A DNA stretch of 64,000 bases from Phytoseiulus persimilis. Taxonomy: Eukaryota; Arthropoda; Arachnida; Mesostigmata; Phytoseiidae. Positions 44,425 to 55,454 of the stretch are shown here, piece by piece (position 1 is the first letter of the stretch; each line of letters begins with the position of its first letter). The notes beneath the pieces are model-generated. The model saw nothing but the letters and a program-made list of their open reading frames with translations, was not told the DNA's origin and ran no database searches. The DNA lies in assembly GCA_037576195.1 (NCBI GenBank), contig CM075103.1, forward strand, positions 25,380,723 through 25,444,722, written 5' to 3'. The translations under genes and the position numbers were made by a program.

Positions 44425-45971
44425 AATGTATTCAGACTCACGACGTGGACATCCGCGATGTAAACTAACTTATAGCGTGCGACTTCTTTGTATAAAGGAA
44501 GTTTGTGATTTGTAAACTCTCGTCTTCGCTCATGGAAAATCAATGGACGCTTCCTCGATGCGGCATATAGCGGCAGATCTTGCAGGGATACATTGAGATC
44601 TCATACCGAGTTTCTCTCCGGTGAATAGCGCACTGATCGGAGAGCTTCTCGAGCGGAAATAGCGTTGAGCTCGCCCGCTCGAACGGCAGGATTGAAGGAG
44701 CTCACACATCAACCAAGACGATTGTCGCAACGCAAATCTATCGTTCGACATCCCATAAGCCCATCTCTTTTCCCGACGAACTCAGTAGCGGGAAGAGCAA
44801 TCCCGGAATACCGGTTGGGACACTTGTACTGAACAGCGACGCCTCGGACTCGGTCCCGCAGAAATCCTGAGTCCGGAGAGTGCTCTCCATCAGCGGTAGG
44901 CTTTGCAAATAACCGCATTTCTAAATAACCGCGGTTACGAAGAGCCGATAACCGCGAATCCATAACCGCAATAGCGGTTAACCGCAAAATTAAGACCGAA
45001 AACCGCTGTTATAACCGCAAATAACCGCGGTTCTATGGAAGACTGCTTCCTGGAAGATTTCCAAGAAGCTTCTCCTCTCTTATCAGATAGAAGGTCCCAT
45101 TATGAACGGATACAACGAGATCTCAAAACACATCTCATAAAGACTCGTTTGTTACAGCTCGACCTCGATCAGATTAGGCCGGGAACGTTGATCGAACGTT
45201 TCAAGTCACGAAATCTTTGGCAAATTATCCTGATGCCAGAGATCATCTTGTATTATGAAGCCCCCGTCCGATGAATTGTAGTCAGCAATTTCGGGATCAA
45301 CTCCTCACGATCCGCTGAGGAAGTTTTGCAATTTCTGGAATGTGGAAGTGGCGCCGATTTCTGCACGGTTTCACGAGCGAAGAGTGCCCAAAGGCATGCT
45401 TCCTTGTTGGGATGAGATAACTCACGTAGTTCCACGTCCTGATTCTCGAGGTTTTTTCTCATTGTGAATCCCCGAGGTCGTCTTTTGAGGTGCTTCCAAT
45501 TTTTGTCTGGCTCCAAATTACTGCTCCCGGCTTCGATATCACCGTTACCGTATTTGAAGAGGGCGTATGTCCCCCGTTCCGACCAGCGCACGAGAGATAG
45601 CCGTTTTCTAGTAGGACTTCATCACAATTCTTTTATCGAGGCCTTCCAACGAAGGTGCAACCCACACAATAGCTACTTCCGCTGTGCTCTGTTCCCTGAT
45701 CCTACCAAATGCGAAACGCTCTGGAAGATTGAGCCTCCCGCTTCCGATGCTGGCTCATCGATTCCTTGAACGGCTTGCTCATGGGGACACGGGGAGGCTG
45801 TTCCTGATGTGTGATCTGTCCATGTATAATTGCTAGCCAGGTCCTGCTTCCGGAAGCGTGTACGAACTTCGTTTAACGGGAGTCATCACTCAAGATGTCA
45901 CAGTTCTGGAAGCAATTCATTTCATGGTTTATTGGATCTGATTTTTTGTATTTATAAATCAACCTTTCAAT

Positions 45972-48900
45972 TCAGGCGCGAGCATGCTCAGCGGATCCTT
46001 TCTTGTTGCGTTCCCATTCTTCGAGGAGTCGCTTAGTCTTGTTCACCAATGAATGATTCAGCTCGCTGCTTAGGCCGAGGCGAGCTGCGAGGTCTTCGTT
46101 GGTGTAGTAGAATTCATTGCATCCGAAGATCACGTGTGCGGTTGTTTCGGGGTGAACTCCACATCGGTCGCAGAATGTGTCTGGGGCAGCTTGGAAGATG
46201 GTATTGTGACATTTTGTTGGGAGGGTTCCAGCTCTCGCTAGGGCTAGCAGGGAGGATCCTCTACTATTGTCATATATGTGGGTGGTTGTGGTCCTTGACT
46301 CTTTGTGGGCTCGGTACAGCTCGAGAGTGGACCTCTTTTCCATCCCGTCTTCCCAGGCCTTATCCTGTACGGTCTTAACTTTTTCGGATAGCTTCCGGTA
46401 GTAGACTCCAAGGAGTGCTCGGTTTTCGTGGTCGTGTTCGATCTTCAGTGCGTCGCAATCGAATTTCGTTCTGAGAACTCCCATTCTTAGGTAGGCTTTC
46501 GTTTTGTTTTTCTGTAGCTCAACTGCATCAAGTAGCATTTTGGGCCATCTCGAGTCTGGCATTGAGCGGATCCTCGCGAAATACCTGAGCTTACTTTTGG
46601 CTTTCCTCGCTTCGAAGGAGCTCCAGCTCAGCTCCGATGAAAGGTATTCGTTTGCTACCTTCCATCCTGGTATACCCAGTGTCCATCGCGCTGCCTCGCG
46701 CTGGGCTTTCTCCAGTTCGTTTACTGTGCTAGTTGTCATCACGGTTACAGCGTTTGCGTATGTGATTTTCGGGACAGCGACGCCTTTCCAGAATGTTTTG
46801 GACATTTCAAACTTGTTGAATCCCCATAGTGTCTGGGCGTGCATCTGGTGAAGGACTTCCTTCGCATCCGTCTTCCATTTCTCTTCTTGCTTGGAGAGGT
46901 AGTTGGAGTCGTCACTCAGGGTGATCCCTAGATATGTGTACTCTCGGCTGACAGGTAGGGCTTTGCCTTGTATCTGGAGGCCGTCGCAGTCGCCGACCGA
47001 GTGGTTTGAGAACACAACCACTGCACTTTTTAGGGGGTTGAAGGTCAATCTTCTAACCCTTCCGAACGCCGAGGTGATGATGAGAAGCTCTTGTAGATCC
47101 TTGCGGTTGTGTGCGAGTAGCACTATGTCATCCGCAAAGAACAACCCGGATAGCACGAAGTGTTTCGGTTCCCGAGTGTTCCAAAAGTTCCCTTTCCGCC
47201 TGATTCGAAGTCCTCGCTTACTTTCAATCAGTCGTTTCTCAAGCTCTGTTATGTATAGTATGAACAGGATGCTGCTCAAGGGGCAGCCTTGTTTCACACC
47301 TCTGTGAGAGCATAGCCAGTCTGAGCTGACCTCGCTGTGAACAATTTTGACTTTGTTGTTCTCGTATATGCGTGTCAGTAGGTCGACCCAGCTGGGTTCC
47401 ATTCCGAGTCTGCGTAGAATCTTCCACAGTTCTTCGCGGTCAATTCTGTCGAAGGCTCGGAAGCAGTCCAGGAAGCAGGCTACCATTCCTTGCTTGTTTT
47501 CCCTGGCGATCTCTATGGCGGAAGTAAGTATGAAGATGTTATCGTCTCCACGCCTACCTGGTCTGAAGCCGTTCTGCATCTCCCCCAGGATCTGTTCATT
47601 CTCGATCCACTCTTGGATCTTTGAGGTGAAGATCTTGGTGAATAGTCTGTATAGGGTTGGGGTGATGGTGATCGGTCGGTATGTGTTCAGGTGTCCCTTT
47701 TTAGAGTTTCCTTTTTCTATGAGGGACACTCTTCCCTGTTTCCAGTCCTCTGGTATGTCTTCGGCTCCGGAAAACATTCTGTTGAATAGTTCGGTGATTT
47801 GCCTTACACCTTCATTCTGCAGATTTTTCAAGACTTTCGCGGGGATTCCATCGAGGCCACATCCTGTGCGGTCTTGGATGGTACTCATCGCTCTCTTGAC
47901 CTCTTCTGGGTCTGTAACGATTCCTGTGGGATCTCTGCTTCCTCGCCACGGGTCTTTCTGGTCGTTGGTTTTGCTGGCTTCCAGCAGCTCAATTCCTACG
48001 CCAGTTAGGTGAGCTGTCAGACCGTCGTCTGGAATCAGGAGACCATTTCGGTCTTTGATCCTGGTGCCAGACGGGCGTCCAGTGTCCTTACTTCGACTCA
48101 GGAACTGCCACAGCCTTTTAGCTCTGTTGTTTTTGGGTGCTTTGAGGATATCCAGGCATATTTGTTGGTCACGTTGCCTTATTTCTCTCTGCACTTCCTC
48201 GCGAACTAGCTGTTGTGCTGCGCGGTATCGGCTTTCTGCCTCTACAACGTCGCAGCCACTGAGTGTTTCGGAGGGCGCATGCGTTGTTTGCCCTCTCTGT
48301 TCTCTTGAACGCACATGTGGTGTGTTCGTTGTCGGGTCTCCAACGCCGCTATGTTTGTCGGTCTCACGGTGCTCTGTGGTACCATTTCTCGCGACAGAGT
48401 TTAGTTGGCGTTTCCTCTGTCTCCAGAGTCGGCCGCACTCCCTCCGGTATCCAATTAGCTCGTCCAGAGTCTTAGATCGGATAAGTGTGCGTTGCCCGCA
48501 TCGGTGGATGCGTGTTGATTTTTTGATTGCTCCTAGGATCTTTTCCTTGAAGTCTTCATATCCCAGTGGAAGGCCACCTGGGTGCGCCTCAAGTTGGTTC
48601 TCAACTGTTTGCGCAGCGAGAAGCGGACGCATAGAGTGAATCCGTTTCTTGATTTTTGGTACATGACTCTGCTGGGCTTCGCATTCCATTCTCAGAAGGT
48701 TATGATCGCTCAGGGCTATGATCCTGTCTTCGTCGATGGTCATGGAGTCTATCTGACTCAGCGCCGCTCCGTTCACAAGAAAGTAGTCTATCGCTGACTC
48801 CCCTCGAGTGAATTTGCCTTCGCATCGCTCTGTCATGTTTAGTATGGTGAGTCCGTTCTCAATGGAAAACTCCTCGAGGATCTGTCCTCTTTTGTTTGAT

Positions 48901-49553
48901 TTTCCATCGAGGCAGGGGATATGTGCATTGGCGTCACCACCTATGATAATCTTATCTAGCGGCGAGCACTTTTGCTTGATGAGTGTGCTCATGGATCTGG
49001 TGAGGGTTTTGTTTTCCCTTACTGTTCCATGTTTCATATAGAAGGATATGAATATCCATCGTTGTCTGCCAATCCATGTTGCTTGGGCAATGAAGTCATT
49101 GCCTTTGTGGTTCCAGTCTCCGACATAGTTTTCCCTGTATAGGATAGCTACGCCACCATTCGAGTTTTTCCCCGTCGGGCCTCGCCGGTTGCTGGATATT
49201 ATGTTGTATCCCTCAATGGGTGGTGCTTTCTCGTCATTCATAAGACGCGTTTCGCATAACATCATTATGTCTACGTTCATGTCGATGAGCACATCTTTTT
49301 CAAGCGCAGCCCACTTGGCAATGTTAGATTTAGAACCATTGATATTTAGGAAAACGAAACATAGTTTATTTGCAACAGTCTCGCAAGGTGCTCCTTTGCT
49401 TCGGAGTCCACGCTTGCGGCATCGCCTCATGGGCTGGATTGGCTGGTTGCTCTTGTTAGGACCTCGGCGGGGCACCTCCAGGTCCTTTAGGAGGGTGACG
49501 CCTTGTTTTGTCGGTCTGGTAGGGCTGGTGGCGTTTTTTGCCGGAGTATCCAC
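45972..49553 (-). CDS. LINE ORF2: endonuclease and reverse transcriptase, intact
   Basis: A 1193-codon frame without a stop. Residues about 63-290 form an APE endonuclease: FLNINGSKSN, MLCETRL (catalytic Glu near 101), IIGGDANAH, ESAIDYFLVN and ALSDHNLL (catalytic Asp-His). RT follows: NTYRPITITPTLYRLF, CFLDCFRAFDRID (motif A), RGVKQGCPLSSILF (motif B), LFFADDIVLLA (catalytic FADD near residue 804) and YTYLGITLSDD. The C-terminus holds YDNSRGSSLLALARAG and CDRCGVHPETTAHVIFGC. This copy nicks target DNA and reverse transcribes in principle. The frame begins with GTG; the first ATG is codon 42 (49428-49430), so initiation is uncertain. The best-preserved LINE in the window. Confidence 0.9.
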   Translation of the reverse strand: MDTPAKNATSPTRPTKQGVTLLKDLEVPRRGPNKSNQPIQPMRRCRKRGLRSKGAPCETVANKLCFVFLNINGSKSNIAKWAALEKDVLIDMNVDIMMLCETRLMNDEKAPPIEGYNIISSNRRGPTGKNSNGGVAILYRENYVGDWNHKGNDFIAQATWIGRQRWIFISFYMKHGTVRENKTLTRSMSTLIKQKCSPLDKIIIGGDANAHIPCLDGKSNKRGQILEEFSIENGLTILNMTERCEGKFTRGESAIDYFLVNGAALSQIDSMTIDEDRIIALSDHNLLRMECEAQQSHVPKIKKRIHSMRPLLAAQTVENQLEAHPGGLPLGYEDFKEKILGAIKKSTRIHRCGQRTLIRSKTLDELIGYRRECGRLWRQRKRQLNSVARNGTTEHRETDKHSGVGDPTTNTPHVRSREQRGQTTHAPSETLSGCDVVEAESRYRAAQQLVREEVQREIRQRDQQICLDILKAPKNNRAKRLWQFLSRSKDTGRPSGTRIKDRNGLLIPDDGLTAHLTGVGIELLEASKTNDQKDPWRGSRDPTGIVTDPEEVKRAMSTIQDRTGCGLDGIPAKVLKNLQNEGVRQITELFNRMFSGAEDIPEDWKQGRVSLIEKGNSKKGHLNTYRPITITPTLYRLFTKIFTSKIQEWIENEQILGEMQNGFRPGRRGDDNIFILTSAIEIARENKQGMVACFLDCFRAFDRIDREELWKILRRLGMEPSWVDLLTRIYENNKVKIVHSEVSSDWLCSHRGVKQGCPLSSILFILYITELEKRLIESKRGLRIRRKGNFWNTREPKHFVLSGLFFADDIVLLAHNRKDLQELLIITSAFGRVRRLTFNPLKSAVVVFSNHSVGDCDGLQIQGKALPVSREYTYLGITLSDDSNYLSKQEEKWKTDAKEVLHQMHAQTLWGFNKFEMSKTFWKGVAVPKITYANAVTVMTTSTVNELEKAQREAARWTLGIPGWKVANEYLSSELSWSSFEARKAKSKLRYFARIRSMPDSRWPKMLLDAVELQKNKTKAYLRMGVLRTKFDCDALKIEHDHENRALLGVYYRKLSEKVKTVQDKAWEDGMEKRSTLELYRAHKESRTTTTHIYDNSRGSSLLALARAGTLPTKCHNTIFQAAPDTFCDRCGVHPETTAHVIFGCNEFYYTNEDLAARLGLSSELNHSLVNKTKRLLEEWERNKKGSAEHARA

Positions 49554-49660
49554 TGGGTCCAGGTTTACTGGGGTCCTTCGGGGCTTGCTCCTGCGACCGC
49601 CCTTGATGCTGTTGTCTCAACCCCGGTGCTTTGGGTGCAGATCTGTCCTTTTGTCCGTCT

Positions 49661-50626
49661 CTAGGCTTTTTCTGCGGAGTACGAACGTTCACGAACGGGG
49701 GTAGGCGCATCATTTGACGGCGCCGCTGCCGCGGCGGCTGCGGGCACCGTTTTCGTTTTGGCCTCTTCGACCATCTTCTCCAGAAGTTGCTTTTTCTTAA
49801 GAAGGGTCTTGCGGTTTTCCGCATCGGCCTGAAATCGTTTCCTCCTCTCCTCAAGGAACTGGGCTCTCAGTTCGTCAAGCATAGGAAGCTTTTCTGGAGT
49901 GATTCCAAGCTTCTGCTTGACTGACGCTTTGAGCCAGTCCTTCAGAATTTTGAGGCCTGCATCCGTGTAGGAGGGTGGCGCTCCGTTTTGTTGGATGCAT
50001 GAGGGATTGGCCGAGATAATTCGAAGATCGAGAATCTCTACCAATCTCCTTCCCCTGACACAATCAGAGCAGGTGATCTTTTCATTGATTTGCCTGATGT
50101 GATGAGCATCAGGTTTCTCTATCATCGTGCACCACATTACCGAGAGTATTCTGGCGTGTTTCGCCTTTAACTCCGCTAGTGGGCGGATGATGGAGTCAGC
50201 GATATCGTCGTAGCTGACAGGTACGCTGCTGACCATACAGTTGGCTACGTCCTGGGCTCCGACGTGAACCATCATATGGAATGTAAGGTTCGGAAAGTCG
50301 TTAAGGAACTGTTCTGTATTGCTGAGATTAACAGCAACAACCAGATTTTGTTTCAGTCTGAACTCGCCAAACACGCGATCTCCTGCAAGATCTCCGTATA
50401 GGTCGAGTTCAGTGTCGGGAGCGTATCTCAGCTTCCGGCAGGGTTTGTCAACCTGGATGCATACACATTCAGATGAGAGACGAGCCTGCCGTTCACTGAG
50501 GGAAGGATCGAGATTCATTTCTGTGATTGCTGTTGTCACCCCATGGGCTGCAGCATCAACAGAAAGCTCAGCAAGTTTCTTTTTGCTGGCCTCGAGCTCC
50601 GTCTGTTGGGTTTTGACTTGTTTGAA
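49661..50626 (-). CDS. LINE ORF1, 5' truncated, SGNH-like core with coiled coils
   Basis: The frame is open from the LINE/hAT junction with no stop; the first ATG within it is about 50516-50518, but sequence upstream is still a coiled coil (TELEASKKKLAEL), so the true start is lost. The middle (THMMVHVGAQDVAN-like block, then a Leu-rich helix, INEKI and GAPPSYTDAGLKILKDWL) resembles the order of blocks in the SGNH/GDSL esterase ORF1 of CR1 LINEs. The expected N of GxND is Gln and the Asp-His pair is not evident, so it is probably not catalytic. A second coiled coil (about 49740-49870) and an Ala run end the protein. An overlapping basic, Pro-rich frame (49456-49854) may encode a nucleic-acid-binding tail if frames shift. 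Confidence 0.6.
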   Translation of the reverse strand, partial: FKQVKTQQTELEASKKKLAELSVDAAAHGVTTAITEMNLDPSLSERQARLSSECVCIQVDKPCRKLRYAPDTELDLYGDLAGDRVFGEFRLKQNLVVAVNLSNTEQFLNDFPNLTFHMMVHVGAQDVANCMVSSVPVSYDDIADSIIRPLAELKAKHARILSVMWCTMIEKPDAHHIRQINEKITCSDCVRGRRLVEILDLRIISANPSCIQQNGAPPSYTDAGLKILKDWLKASVKQKLGITPEKLPMLDELRAQFLEERRKRFQADAENRKTLLKKKQLLEKMVEEAKTKTVPAAAAAAAPSNDAPTPVRERSYSAEKA

Positions 50627-50741
50627 ATGCGGTTATAACCGCAATTCGCTCGCGGTTATTGCGGTTAAAAACCGCAAAATATTTGCGGTCATTGCGGTTA
50701 TTAACCGCGGTTAAATAACCGTTGCAAAGCCCAATCAGCGG

Positions 50742-53700
50742 TCACTGTTGGGGCTCGACCCCGTGCTTTTCACCAGCTGACGAGGGTCTCTTCCAGATCT
50801 CAAGCAGTGATTCCTCACCAACTATGGCGACAGAACGGAGTCTTGTTGCCCGGCGAGCGCCTGGTAAAAGCTAATCATCCGGAGATTCCCTTCCCGCCGT
50901 GTGACTTTCGGTATGATAAGATTGGATTTTTCGGTGAGTCTTCTTCCGCGTGCGCCGAAACCAAGCGTTTTTCCTTTCTCCCCGAGAGGCAGCGTTGTTT
51001 CCTGATGAGGTGGTCGCTGTGAGAGGAACTGCGTCCGGTCACTCTTGCTCTCCCTTTATCACTCCTTGTCGTGCGCACGCTAGCCAGTTCCGAGTTCGGA
51101 GAGTTTTGGACGACATTCGCGCTCGTTGAGACCGGGATTATGATTCAAATTCAGGGGTTCGCCTCTCATTGAGATAAAAGATGAAGCAAATCTCCCAAGG
51201 ATGATATCGCCGCATTCACTGCGGTTGCGGTACCCCTTACCGTTCTCTCGGAGAACGTGAGAGCTGCCCCCTCGACTAAACATCGAATCTTTCCAAAGAT
51301 GGTCTCTTAGAGCTTTTGTGACGAGACGCGGAAAATGCTCGACGCATGTCCGGGGCCTCGTAACCTGGGCTCGCATCACCTGAAAATCCGTCTCCACTCC
51401 GACAACGCCGACATTCGCCTTATGCATTGATCGGTGGCAGGCAATTACGGTAGAACCCACTGAAACGGACTCAGGAATAGCGGGCGCTCGGTCGTTGCCA
51501 ACTCCCTCCAAGAGTACAGTTGGAACGTATTCAGAGAGCACGGAACCTCTGCTATCATGAACCGGCTCCTATATTTCTCTTTCCCGGTGACATCGATTAC
51601 AAGCGGTACAGAAAAAAACAAAGTCGATCGCGCAGGTCAGATCGCCGAAACGTTTGTGTCACTCCCTCAGATGGACGTTGCGCCAGAGGCCGCGGCTGCA
51701 GTTGCGGTGACGGATGGCAACTGCTTCCGCTCACATCAACGCTGTGTATGATTCATATAATGAGATTAAGCGACGCCAGAGGAGTTGTTCACGAGCTCTA
51801 TTGACAGGATTTGAGCCCGAGTGCCGATTCAACGGATATCGATGCAGCGGACCATTTTCAGGGGCCCGACAGAGTCCCTTATGACGGGGACCGATTGTAT
51901 CTTGTCACGAGGACTGTGCTCAGCAATGATGGAGTCCGATTTCGAAGATGCAATTCTAGGGCAGCTAGTGCATGAGTCGAATGATCTCTCGAGTACAGCA
52001 TGAGACGGTTGATACGCACAGATCCATGGAATATCTATCATAACAATGCGAATGCGTGTTTGATGGTGTCATCATTGTTGCCACAATTCTCAGGGAGAAA
52101 CAATATTCAGGAGGGAGGGCGGCGTGACTGTTTCTCAGGCGGGCCAAGAGTGTTTGAATGCAAACATCGAGGTTTCGTTTGTTCCACACCGCGTCCGTCA
52201 GATGACACTCATCTGGAGCTGTTCCGCCTCGGCACGGCAAATATATTGTCGAACACCCCTGCAACCACCCCACCAACAACCAAACACCGCTGAAAACTGA
52301 TCCTCAATTCGGAGCTCCTTGCTTCATTCACCGTTCCTGGTAAACATCATTCGAAATGCGCAGCTGGTTGATTTTAGGGTTATCCTCGCGATCGGTCTGC
52401 GGCAGAGCGAAAGCGATCCCTCGGGGTCGACCTCGTTAACGAACGCAAGTTCATCGGACCTGGAGCTCGGTTGTCCACGCGGAACACGCTCGTGAGTTTA
52501 GAGGATAGAGAGTCCGGAGACGGAATCCCGGTGTATGTTCGCATCTGCTTTCTGTAACGGTAGCCGATCTAACGGCTGCTAGCGAAAGACGGCATTGTCT
52601 CAGCGCCTGCGTCTTGCTTGTTAATAAAGTTGGGGTGGAAATCAAAGAAAAAATAATTCCCCGACCAACTGTTGGCTTCTCTGATCTGGGTGGGCATTTC
52701 AGAGAATCGGGAAGCTGCCATCCACCGCTCGGTAATTCTAGTCTGCCCTTTCAGAACACCCCAAGCCGTTACGGGAAATGTACTCATCCAAACGCCATCC
52801 GAGCCTCACCACGTCGGCTCGTTTAGGTGCGAAGATTGGATTTTTCCCGAACGGCGGTCACGGTGCCAGGGTTGATCAAGGTGTTACGGTTTCGGCGCTG
52901 GGATCAGTAGAGATAGGGGTTTGGGGCACTCAAAACTTCGGAAAGAGGCGGGCGGAAAGGCGTTGAAAATCTTGGGAGAAGACGCTGGAAAACAATGAAA
53001 TGGGTTTTGAAAATCGCGAATGAGACAAAAATCTGACGAAGTACGCCATGGCCTGGATTTACCCGTACGATTTTTTTGAGCTTCTCCTTGATCGAATCTC
53101 ATAGGGGACCGATGCTGCCTGAGTTCCCTCCCCGTGTCCTCGACGATGTCGATGGTTGTTGTCACCAACTGCTGAGTGCATTCTTGTTGTTCAACGGAGT
53201 CTCGTGATGTTGAGAAGTTTGTGGCGATAAACACCAACTGGGATTTCAAATATGATACCACGAGCAAAGCTTTAGATTTCTGAGAAACGACGCCAAACCT
53301 GGCGCTGACTGGTCGAATGCATGGATGAGACAGTTGCTCGTCCCCAACTGCCGGGAGGAATGAGTCACAACCAGAAATAGTGGTCTACCTTCAGGGAGTC
53401 CAGAGGTGACGAAGGCAACCTGTGAGTTGACTCCGAAGAGCCAAACTCTTGGACAAGGGTTTCGACGAAAACTTGTGAGAAGGCTGTGTCGCACCATCGG
53501 AAAAGGCGCATCGTGGGAAGAATCCCCGCCGAAGAGGGCCAAGTGCTTCGACGAGTGATGTTGGGGAGGTATGCTCCGACTCAATTGGAGCTCTTTCTCG
53601 ATCTACCATGGAAAAGCTGCACTGCTCATGACGAGGAATATTACCATCGCTCAACTGACCCATATGATCCGAGATCAAAATACCCGAGAACCAGTGAGAG

Positions 53701-54418
53701 CCGAATTCATTTCATGAGCGAATGCCATGATGAGTTCTCCGCACGAAAAGGCCGTGCGGCTGGAGCGCAAACTCATTACTGCTGATGAGCCGGTCGAAGC
53801 TGCCATGGAAGATCTGTTGCCACGGAGAGGGGAGATCTGGTGTGGCTCCGTATTGAGCGGGTTGTTGTTCACAGTGTCTGCCTTGAAACTCGTTCGGTCA
53901 TCGCCGATGAGTGGAAGCGCTGTGTTCGCCGCTTCGGGGAGATCCATCGGAGAAACCATTTGCTCCGGTGCGCGATCTGTCATCTGTTCCGGTGACCATT
54001 GCGAACAGTCTTCCGGAGTGCTCGAGAGGCGAAGACTCGGACGAGCTCGAAACTCCGGTCATCGTCGAACAATGAGCTCCAGCGCAGTGCAAAATGCACG
54101 AATTCTTCCTCGAGTGGACGCAGGTTCTACGTTTACTGCATTTGACGAAGCGTTTATCAAACGAGGAGAGCCGAACTCCTCGGAGCTTAGCTCTCAAACG
54201 CATGAAGATGAGCATAAGACGACTTTCAGCCTCGTTCCCAACCGTCCTCTTCGACACAGTGTCGCGGAAATGATCGAAATCAGCGAGGAATTTTTACGAA
54301 CACCGGCGATGACCTCTGAATGGTGGAAGGCACCATACTGTACCAGGTCTATGAATATGAAACCGGAATTTTTTCTCTGAAAAGACACATTTGCCACAGG
54401 AGAACCGCTGCGAGCATT
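50742..54418. other. no supported gene
   Basis: Only short frames. The 53727-54380 plus frame (217 codons) and its minus-strand counterpart show no family. Part of 54287-54350 resembles 41020-41070 in reverse, so a dispersed repeat is present. Confidence 0.35.
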
Positions 54419-55454
54419 TTATTCGAAGTATGTGCCTTCGGAAGCCACACATCGTGCCCACCTATCGGGCAGTTTACGGAGCCCTTGTTGGTAAAAGTCT
54501 TCGTTTTTTGAACCAAACCATTCATCCAGCCATTTTTTCACGTTTTCGTACGATGTGAATTTCTGATTGGAGAGCGCGTGGCCCATCGATGCGAATAGGT
54601 GGTAATCTTTTGGCGCCAGGTCTGGTGAGTAAGCGGCATGCGATAATACTTCCCATCGAAGATTTGCGAGAGCGTCCTGGACGGGTTTCGATGTGTGACT
54701 GGGGGCGCTATCATGGAGAAGAATCACTTTGTGCTGCCTTCGATGGTATTCTGGGCGTTTTTCGTCCAGGACCTCACTCAGTTTGATGATTCGTTCCTTG
54801 TACCGTGCTGTGTCAACGGTTTCACCGGGTTTCGAGAGCTCATACCGGATCACGCCTCGTCTGTCCCACCAAACACACAGCATTGTCTTTTTTCCGTAAC
54901 GATTCGGCCTCACTGTCGATGTCGCTGCTTCTCCAGGGTTCACCCACGATTTTTGGCGCTTGGGTTTTCGAAATATATCCCTTAACATCAGAAGTTACTA
55001 TCCGGTGCAGGAATGATTTTCTTCTGTGCCTGGCGAGCAGCAGTTCGCATTTGGTTTTCCGCCTTTCTTGTTGACGGTCAGTCAATTCATGAGGCACCCA
55101 CTTTGAGAGCTTCTGAATCTTTCCGAGGGCCTGTAAGCGGCGGGAAACAGTTCCTTGGGACACCTTCAGCTGGGCTGCGAGTTGCTCTTGAGTTTGCGCG
55201 TCGTCCTCGTCCAGCAACTCTTGCAGTGCGCGGTCCTCAAACTTCTGGGCTGGTCTTCCCCGCGGTTCATTGGCCACATCGAAATCCCCCCTGTCGAATT
55301 TCTTGAACCATTCGTAACACTGCGATTGTCCGAGAGCATGCTTGTTGAAAGCTTCCATAAGCGTTCGATGAGCCTCGGTCGCGTTCTTGTTGAGATGGTA
55401 AAGGAGAATCAGCAATGTCCGCAAATACTGTTTTGTAGGTACGAAAGACGACAT
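54419..55454 (-). pseudogene. mariner-family (DD34D) transposase, frame-broken
   Basis: The N-terminal part (55454 to about 54975) starts MSSFVPTKQYLRTLLILLY, with a mariner HTH (KNATEAHRTLMEAF, YEWFKKFDRGDFD) and a second HTH before WVPHELT. The catalytic part (54988-54419) has KSWVNPGEAATST, MLCVWWDRRGVIRYEL, ILLHDSAPSHT, YSPDLAPKDYHLF and ends CVASEGTYFE. The first catalytic Asp is in VTSD (usually GDE), and 34 residues separate the second and third, giving DD34D. Small indels between VTSD and the NPKR-type segment break the frame, so it is inactive. I found no convincing terminal inverted repeats or TA duplication by eye. Confidence 0.85.

Larger units (their letters stand above)
45890..50626 (-). 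mobile_element. CR1-like LINE with intact ORF2, inserted in the hAT-like element
   Basis: On the minus strand: ORF1 (49661-50626, open to the junction), ORF2 (45972-49553) and a short A/T-rich 3' UTR ending near 45890. The 5' junction lies where the ORF1 coiled coil gives way to the AACCGC subterminal repeats of the host element, so the copy is 5' truncated inside ORF1. I could not find a target duplication. Related truncated copies lie at 32150-32910 and 34665-38140. Confidence 0.8.
44897..50733. mobile_element. hAT-like element carrying a nested LINE
   Basis: The left end TAGGCTTTGCAAATAACCGC and the right end read in reverse, TGGGCTTTGCAACGG, share the YRGGCTTTGCAA terminus. The target duplication ATCAGCGG is exact at 44889-44896 and 50734-50741. 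Both subterminal regions (44900-45035 and 50630-50733) are packed with AACCGC and its complement in both orientations, typical of hAT binding regions. Of the 5837 bp, most is the LINE at about 45890-50626, so the original element was about 1.1 kb. A minus frame, 45253-45591, with SSNLEPDKNWKHLKRRP vaguely recalls a BED finger, but its Cys residues are missing; treat it as unproven. Confidence 0.8.

Noticed and set aside
51557..51751. DGNC motif suggesting an OTU protease
   Set aside because: The frame stops soon after; no Cys/His catalytic context or flanking homology in any frame.
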